Shown here: positions 1 through 9,000 of the stretch, piece after piece
Numbering within the stretch: position 1 is the stretch's first letter
How the letters are laid out: each line of letters opens with the position of its first letter
Source of the DNA: an uncultured Oscillospiraceae bacterium
GTDB taxonomy: Bacteria > Bacillota > Clostridia > Oscillospirales > Oscillospiraceae
Direction: 5' to 3'
Assembly: GCA_949093475.1 (NCBI GenBank)
Contig: CARXAY010000001.1
Coordinates: forward strand, 1-27,696
DNA: 27,696 nt
Notes under the pieces: model-generated
Told to the model about the DNA's origin: nothing
What the model saw: only the letters and a program-made list of their open reading frames with translations
The model's database searches: none
Position numbers and translations under genes: made by a program

Positions 1-3000
1 CGCCACAACGCCGTCAACGGTCTGGCCCTGCTTGACCAGTTTATCCATGAGGGTCTTCTTGCCACCCTCCTTGAGGGTCTCGGCGGCCCATGTATGCGCC
101 TCGCCGCCCGCGCTATAGGTGGCGTCGGTGTCCGGCTGGTTGTTGTTCAGCGCGTCGTCCATCAGCCAGTGGTGCTGAACCTTGAACGTGCCCTTGACAT
201 CCTCCGCCGTCACGCGCCGGATGGTGATAGGCTTGATCTCGATGTTCAGGGTGTAACCCACGGTGGGGCCCTTGGCGGGGGTCGCCGGAGCTTCCACCGG
301 GCGGCCGTCCACGGAGGTAAAGTCCAGACGGTAGGTCACGTCGTCGGCGTTCTCCAGCTTGTCGGTAATGTGGATGGTGACCTTACGGGCCTCGCCGGGC
401 TGGAGGGTGAACTCCGCGCCCGTGCCGGTGGCGTCGGTGGTGAGGGCCTCCGGGGTCGTCAGCGTCGTCTCCGTGCCGTCGGCGGCAACGGTGTGGGTGT
501 ACTTAAAGGTCACGCCGTTGGTATCCGCGCCGTTGGTCAGGGTGACCGCCGCAAAGGTCGTATCAGCCGCCGTCAGCCCCTTCTTCGTCAGGACGGACTT
601 CAACTTCAGGGTGGTGTTGCCCGTGTTGGTCACGGTGACCACTTTGTCGATCGGGTCATAGTTGAAGACGATCAGGTCTTTCGAGGGCGTCTCGTCAGTA
701 CCCGCCGTGTGGGCCGTACGCACGGCCACGTCGGTGCGGGACACATCGCCGGTGTCATGGTTGTTGTCGCTGTCCGTCAAGCGGGTCTGCCGCAGGGTCG
801 CGGCCACGTAGATGGTGAACTGGTCAGCCACCGTGGCGTTGGGGGTCTGGGCGGTAAGCTCGGCCAGCGTGACTTCGCCCGCCTCCGCATCGTTCAGATG
901 CCCCAAGGGCCAAACTTTGTCCGCGCCGCCGTTCCAATGGCCCTTGTGGGTGCTGTCGCTGGCCTCAACGGAGTTCAGCTTATAAGTGCCACGGGGCACA
1001 ACGAAGGAGACAACGCCGTTGTTGAAGCCGCTCAGGGTGATAGACGTGTGGTTGTACTTGACCGCCGCGTCACCCTCGCCCTTGGTGAGGGTTGCGGAAG
1101 CCACCTTACCGCCGGTGGGGCTGCCCGTGTTGTTCACGTCGCGGATGATACCCGTGAGGGTGTAGGTATTCTGGGTCAGGCGGCCGGAGATGGTCAGCAC
1201 GCCGGTCAAGTTCTGGGAATGTTCATACCCGACGGAGACGGCGGTGGTGCTGGTCTGCACCTTGTTTGTGCCGGTCACGTCGGTGTAATCCCCTGTCGCA
1301 CCCTTGTTCATCCACGTCAGGTCATAGTCCTGCTCCCAGCCGACATTTTTACCTTCCAGCTTATTGGCATTCGCCTTCACGTGCGAACCCTGCAAAACGC
1401 CGTTGCCGCTGGGGATGGCCGTGTCGTTGCCGGTCTTGGCGCTGAAGGTGGGCGTCGCGTCAAAGGTCTCGCCGGGAGCACCGGACGCCGCCGTCGCGTC
1501 GGCAATGTTGTTTTTCGCGCTGGTCTCCTTGCTCACGGCCTCCGTGGTCACCGTGTAGTAGTAAACATCGGCGGTGTTGGTTGTGCGGGTGATGGTCGTG
1601 GGGGTATTACCGCCCAAGATGAGGTAGTGGGTCTTGTCGCCCTCAACCTCTTGGACGTACACATGATAGGTCTTCTTCGCGTTCAGGTTAGAATCTTCAG
1701 TGTGATATTTCTTGTCCGTCGCGCTGTAGTTGGCGGGGATGGCCTTGCTGCCGGTCGCGGCGGGGTCTGCCGGGAAGGTTTCCGTGCTGGCGGCATCCCA
1801 CAAATAGACCGTGTAGTTGTCCTTCTGGGCCTCTTGGATCAGGTGGTCGGCATCCGTTCCGTCCTCATAGACGCTGACGGTCGCGTCATAGTCCACCGAA
1901 ATGGCGTTGGTGATGACGGCGCCCTGCGCCACATCGGAACTGTCATCCACCCAGACCAGCGCAAAGACATACTTACCCTTCAACGTGTCGTTGCTGGCAA
2001 TGCTCAGGTTGTCGGCGGTCTGACCATCCAGCTTCTTAATGCCATAGGTGGCCGTCGCGTTGGTCAGGAACGCTTCGCCCTTCTCCATGGCGGTCTTCGC
2101 ATTCGCCGTTCCCGCAGGGTCGTCCTTAAAGACGGTCAAACCGCTGCTGCCCTCGATTTTCCGCACGATCTCTTTGTCGGAATAGTACCACTGGTAGAGC
2201 AGGTCAGCCTTGGGTACGTTGGTGACGGTGTGATCCTCGTAGCGCACCGCGTTACGATCCTCTTCGTCCACGTTGGCGGTGGCGCTACCGTGGATAACAT
2301 CGTCAGGCGTCTCGGGAAGCTCGCCGTCCTTCACCTGAATGTCCACCTTGGTCAGATCCTGCTTGGTGGCCTTGATGGAGAATGCGCCGGTTTTCGTCCA
2401 GCCCGTATAGTTGATCTTGTGACCTGCCGCACCCAATGTATACACAAAGGTGGCGGTATAGGACGCAATGTCCAGACCCTTGAGGTATGCCTCGTCAAAC
2501 TCAAAGGTGGTCGTGCCGTCCGCGTTGGCGGTCACCGTATAATGGGTGTTCTCCGTGAGCTTAGTTCCTTTGTTTGTGGAGGTCAAGTCCGCAGTCTTGA
2601 CCACCCAAACCTCCGTGGGCGTCTGGCCATTATTGGGCGTCCAGAGCATCTTCTTCAATTCGCCGCTTCCTGCGACGCTCTTGGTGGCATCCGCCTTGTC
2701 GTATTCCCAGCCGTCCTTGGAGATCGCGCCGGCCTGCCAAAGCTCCAGCTCCAGAATGCTGTCTTGCTCCGGCGTAAAGGTGTCCTCGGCCAGATAGCCG
2801 ATCACGCCCTCGCCGCCCAAAGTCTCATTGTTGGCAAACTTGCCCTTGCCGTTGTCAGCCTTGATCGACCACTGCGCGAAGGCATAGTCAACGCCGGTCA
2901 CCGTGCCCTTGATATACGCACTCGATCCTTTGTCCACATTGACTTCGATTTCAGTATACGTCGTCGCAGCTGCATTTTTCTTTTGTTTGGCCTCCGCATA

Positions 3001-6000
3001 CGAGCCCAAAGAGCTATCCTTCAACTGCACCTTCACCTTATACTGCTGCACAAAGGTAGCGGTGAGGGTGAGCTGGTTGCCCGTGGTGATCTTGAAGCTG
3101 CCATCGTCATTTGTCGCCGTCAGCGTTGCCTCGTTGGGCAGCTTGTAGGTCTCCTGCTCCTGCGTCGTCGTATGGGCGAACTCGCCGATGGTGATGGGCG
3201 TGGGCGTTGTCGCGCCGTCGTTCGGCCCGGTCTGCTCCCACTTGTCGAAGCGGAAGTGGGTCTTGTTGTTGTCGTCATACGCCCCGGCAATAATGTCGAT
3301 GGTCTGCACGCCGTTGTTGGCGGACTCCACAGTCTTGGCCAAGTAAATCTTGCTGGCCGTGCCGGTCGAGCCGTTGGGCATGGTCGAGCCAAAGCCGACC
3401 TTGTTTACGACCGCCCCTGCGTTCGCCGGATTGACCGCCAAATTGACGTGGTAGTAGTTGATCGTCTTCTCAAGGTTGGCCTGAAGCTCCTTCTTTTCCT
3501 CGTCGGTCGTGGCGGGGTTGCCGTCAGCCTTGATCCCCTCCGCCTGCTTGGCGGTAAAGTAGATGTCCTTGGCGATCTCGGTGTAATCGTTATCGCCCAG
3601 TGTCGCGTCCAGATCCACGCCGTTGACGTAGATCTTATAAGTCACCTCGGGCGATGCCTTGGTCACAACGCTTTCGGGAATGGTAAAGACGCCGGTCTGG
3701 TTTCCATCCTTCTCGTCAAACAGCTCGATGGTCTTGCCGTCGCTGCCGCGCAGCTCCACCTTCAAATCTTCGTTCTTATACTCCGTGTTGTCCAGCTTGA
3801 CCGTGACCTTCACGTTGTAGGTCGCGGCCTTCACCACGGCCTTCAATGCCGCGCTGTCCTTGGCGGGGACGAAATAGACGGTGGTGGTCGTGTTGTTGGC
3901 GGCAGCAGCGACGGCAACCTCCGTATCAGGATCGACCGCGCCGTTCTTCACGCCGGTGTAGAGTTTGCCGTCAGCGGCGGTAAAGTCCCAGCCGATGAAC
4001 GTCTCGCCCACAGCCTTCTGGAACTCCACTTTCACATAGGTCTGCTCATCTACCTTGCTCATGGTCACGCTCTGGGCCGCGTTTGCGGGCAGATCGGAAG
4101 TGCCAAGCCCCTGCTTCTCGGTGACGTTCACCTTGGAGGTGGCCGGCGTGGTTTTATCCTCCTTCACCGCGCTGACGGTGAGGTCGTACTGCCGCAGGAA
4201 GTAGGCGGTGACGGTCACGTCCGCCTGCATGCCGTCATCCCCACCAATCGTCAGATTGTTGGGGGTCTGTGTGCCGGTATTCGTGGCGATGGCGGCGGTC
4301 ATGGTCTTGCCTGCGGGAGCGGTAAAGGCCGCGTTCCACAGGATCTCGTCATAATTGTCAGTAGCGGCGTTATCCTTGTTGTAGAGACGGAACACGGGGT
4401 TCGTATCCCCCACGGCCGCAGTCAGGTTCACCTTGGTCTCGTCAGTTGCCTCGGTGGTGGTCGTCGCGCCGATGGGCAGATAGACGGAGGTCGCGCTCGC
4501 GCCGGTGGCATTCGCGCCCAGCTTGACGTAGGCTTTGCCGTCCGGGGTCAGAGTACTGTCCTTCTTGTCCTCCTGCTCCACAGTGACCTTGAAGATCGTC
4601 ACATCCACGTCTTCCCCAGCGTCATCCTTATCAAAGGTGACCGTGGAGGGGAAGCCGTTGACAATGATGGTATAGGTCTTCTCCGGATCGAGGCCGGAGG
4701 CCGTATACCGCCCGGTGTGGTCGCCCGTACCTGCGGTCTCCTTGTTGACGGTAGTGGTGGTCGTGCCATCGTTGATCTCCACCTTGGTCACATCGGTGAG
4801 GTCAGTCTTATACTTCGTCACGATGGTGGTGGTGAAGGTGTAGACGGGCTTAATGTGGAGGTCTTTGTCGTCCCCGGTGGTGGGCGCAGTATACCCCTTC
4901 ACCAGCGCGAATGTGCCGTCCGCCGTGGTGGTCGTGGTGGACGTGCCGTGATTGGTGGTATCCAGATCGTCGGTATTGGTGGGGCTGGCCGACTTCTTGG
5001 ACAGCCACTTCGACCATGTATACCCGCTCTTCTTGTTCAGGTCGACCGTGGCGGCAACCTCAGCCTCGGTAACGATGCGCGTTTTGGCTTCGCTGCCCGT
5101 CTGGGCCTGAAGGGTGGGGGTATAGGTCGCGGTGGTGTCGTTCCCCGCGCCGCGCTCGATCACAACGCCGAACAGCGGCTCGCGCACCACGGCCTTGTCC
5201 TTGGTCGTGTCGCCGGTGGCGTCGATGACCGGCGCAACGTCAGAGGACTTGTCATCGCGGCTGGCTTCCTTATAGTACACGCCGCCGTCCACGGTCTCCA
5301 CGCGCCACCAAGGCTCGTTGGCCTCGGGAACGCCCTCGGCCGCCCACAGCGTCTTTGCCTCGACATACTCCACCGTCACGCCGGCAACCTCTGTCTCGCC
5401 GTTTTTGGCCGTGACCAGCTTCACACTCTTGATGTTGTCATCATCCGCCGCCGCTGTGCCATAGGCGTCACCATTCACCGTCAAATAGAGGTAGGTGTTG
5501 TACTTATCCTTGGTGAAATAGGCCGTATGCTCCTGCGGCCCGCTGGTGATCGCCGCCGCCGTCGCCGGATAGGGGTTGGCAGTCAGGTTGGTGTTGTCGT
5601 CCCAATTAGCGAAGCTGTAGTTGTCCGCCGCGTTGTACGCCTGCCACTGCACCTTCGTGCCCGTCAGAACTGTGGCGGTGAACGAAGTGGTCGCCCCGCT
5701 TCCGCCCTCATTCTTATAGTCCGTGTGGCCCAACTCAGCCGTGCTGTTGTCAGCCTTGACCCAGACCAGCTTCGCGTTGCCCCGGGCGTCGGCGGCAGTG
5801 CCGCCATCCTTGACAAACGTCTTCGCAGTGACATCATAGTAGTCCACATAGACCGGATCGGGGTCGGCCTTCGTGGCGGTAAAGGTGGTGGTATAGTCCC
5901 CGCCGACATAGCCGGTGCGGCTGGCCGTGATGGAATAGGCCACACCCTGATCCACCGTGGCGGTATATGTGCTGGTGCTGCCCGCTTGGGTCACGTCAGC

Positions 6001-9000
6001 GCTCGTCACCGTCAAAGTGTAGGGATTATCCCCTGTATAGGTGTCCTGCACTCCGTTTTTCCGGAAGGTCACAATCAGCGTGGCGATCTTGCGGCCAAAG
6101 CGGGCGCGGAGATGATGGGCGGCGGTGGCCGTACTGGGGACAGCGGCCGTCGCAATATCTACCCACTTCAGTTCGCCGTCCACCGTCTGCTGCGTCTGCC
6201 AAGACTTGAACTCATAATGGGTCTCCGGATTGGCCGTCCCCCAAGAGATGGTGTGGCCATTCTCCACGATGTGGCTGTCGGAGGACTTAGCCGGCGTGGC
6301 CGTATAGTCGGTCGCGGCGGTGCGGTCACCGTCCTTGGTGGACGCGTTGCCGTGGCCGGTGGTCTCCACGGTGATCGTCCAGTACTTGACCTCGCGGGTC
6401 AAGACGGCCTTTTGCTCGGCGGTCGCATCCTCCTTGATCGCCGCTTCGGCCTGCTCTACGGTAAAGGAGATCGTTACAGAGGTGGCCTCCGGGTCGCCGC
6501 TGCCCGCAAGCCCGTTGGTGTAGACCGTATAAGTTTTCCCGGCTTCAACTTCCACGGTATACGTCCCGCCCGTGGTCGCGCTCTCCGTGGTCTGGTGGAC
6601 GTTGCTCCCTTCGCGCAGCTCCACATCCAGCCCGGTGTAAGGCTCGCCGTCTTTCAGCACAGTGATCGTGACCGGATACGGCTTGGTCTTCACCGCGGCG
6701 GTGATGGTGCTGTCGGCGGAGGGCTTGAAGTAGAAGCTCTCCACCGCCTTGGTGGGTGCGGTGGTTGCCCAGTCCGTCCACGTCGCGCCCTCGGCGTCGG
6801 GCGTAGTGCCAACATACCACTTGCCCGCACCGCCATTCGACAGCGTCCAGCCGTCCAAGGTCTCGCCCGCGCTGCGGTTGAATGTCACCTTCACATACTT
6901 CGTGTTGTCGATGGTCTTGGTGCTGGGGCTGTCCTTCGTGCCGTCGCCGGAATCCTTGTCCGTCAGCGTAGCGGTGGAGCTGACGCTGGCGGAGTCCACG
7001 GTGCTCTTCACCGTCCACTGCTGGGTAAAGTACGCCGTGGCGATGATGTTGCCCGTAATGGGATTGGGCACAGACAGCGTGGGTGCAGCGATCTCATCGC
7101 CGCTCAATGCGCCGATCGTATCCCCAGTGGTCAACTTCCAAACCTTTCCGGCCGCGTCGCCCAAGCGGTAGCCGTTGGCGGTATTGGCTGTCGCCGTGAT
7201 CGTCCAACCGGCGTAGGTCGCGCCGTTGGGCATGGTGGTGCTCAGCTTGCTTGTGGTGGTCAGGGCCACTGTGCCCCCTGTGGTGGTGGCTACGCTCACC
7301 GTCCACATGGGTACTTTTTTCACCTTTTCAATGGCCGTCACGGTCTTGTCCGACTTATGGCCGTTCACCCAAATGGCGTATTCCGTGCCGATGGTCAGGC
7401 CCGTCACCGTCCACTTGCCCTTATCAGCGCCCTCGGCGGTGATCTTGGTGGGCGTGCCCACGGTGGTGTTCGTATTCGTCGCGTCCTTAGCGGTGAGAAC
7501 GACCGTGTTCACGTCGCAGACCGTGTCGGTATTGCCAACGGTGGGAACGATGGTAGCGATATAGGTAAACGTCGGGGTGAGGGTCACCTCGCTGGTCGTT
7601 TTCTTGGTCAGCTCAAAGGTGGCGTTGTCAAAGTCCACCGCTTCGCTGTTGGCCGCGCCGGTCACCGTCCAGCCAGAATGGGTATAGCCGGTCTTGGTGT
7701 CAACGGCCAAATTGGTGATGTCCGTGCCAACCTCCACGATGGCACGGGTCAAGTCGTTCGTATTGTTGGCGGTCATGTCGGCTTGAGAGTTCTCGTAGGT
7801 CGACTGCGCCGCAGTTTTCACCACGAACAGCTCTTCGACTGCCGTGCCGCCGTCGCCTTCGCCGGGCACGGTATAGTCGCCGTTGCGCGTGGTGATAGTC
7901 CAAGTGCCGTTGTTCCCCGCCACATTCGTGACACCGTGGGCCACCCAGACTTTGTTCGTCTCGTCGTAGGAGATCTTCCCGTCACCAGTACCAATGGTAT
8001 ATGTGTTCGCGCCCACCGTCAGTTTGATATTGGTGATGTCGGCATTCGTTGCCGCCACGGGATCGCCTGTCAGCTTCAGGTTCAGCTTCGTGTCATACTT
8101 CGGTTTGGTGAAGAACGCGGTCAGCGTGATATCCTTGTCCACGGTGGTGACCTGCGCGCTCTGCGTGGTCGGCGCGGCCAAGGTGTCCTTGTCGCTGGAT
8201 TCCCACTTGCTCCAAGCATAGTTGCTGCCGGAGGGGAACGCCTTCACCATGGCCGTTCCCCCGGACAGCGCAACAATGGACGTAGTCGTGCCCTCCCCGG
8301 GCGCGGTTTCTCCGTAGGCTACCCCCGCCGTCGCCCCAGAGTCCTTGGACGTATCCGCCGCGACGGTCAACGTATAGTAGTTGACGTCCTTCTCGATCGC
8401 GGTGGCATTGGGCACGGTAAAGCTGCTCACCTGCTTATATGTCGAACCTGTCGCGTTGGTCGTAGCCCAAATATAATAAGTGGTCTCGCCCGCTTCCAAG
8501 CTCGCGGTAAAGGTATAATCGTTGGTCTCGGTCAGCGTGACCGGGTTGGTGGTCTCGTTTTTATCGCTGGTGGTCAGCTTGATCTCTTGGCCGTAGTCGG
8601 TGAAGTTAGCGGCAGCGTCACCCTTCTTCACATGGATGGTCACCGTCGCCTTTAACTTCTTAAAGAGCGCCTTTTGGCTCTTCACCGTATCTGTGCCCAC
8701 GGTGGCGGTAATGTCGTTGTGATTCGCCCCGCCGTCCCACTTGTCTGCTTCATAGTAGTCGTTCGCCTGACCAAAGGCCCACGTCACCGACGTGCCCTCG
8801 ATCACGACGATGGAAGCCGCCGTCGCGTTGGAAGCTTCCGCGGAGGTCTTGCCGTCCACCGCCAGAGCCGTCTTGGTGTTGGCGGTCACCGTGGCCTTGC
8901 CGTTGCCGTCGGTGGACACGGACACTGTCCAATACTGCACCGTCGCTTCCTTTTCCGCCCCGGCAGTGATTTCAATATCCGTTCCCGTGTCGTTACCGTT

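Noticed and set aside
94..8655. 2853-codon open frame on the plus strand, with further open frames in the same phase at 8674-9813, 9859-10221 and 10348-10890
   Set aside because: They are in-phase antisense shadows of the minus-strand giant gene. Their translation is rich in Gly, Arg, Val and His with no signal peptide or domain pattern, while the minus frame has a signal peptide, an SD and ordered repeats.
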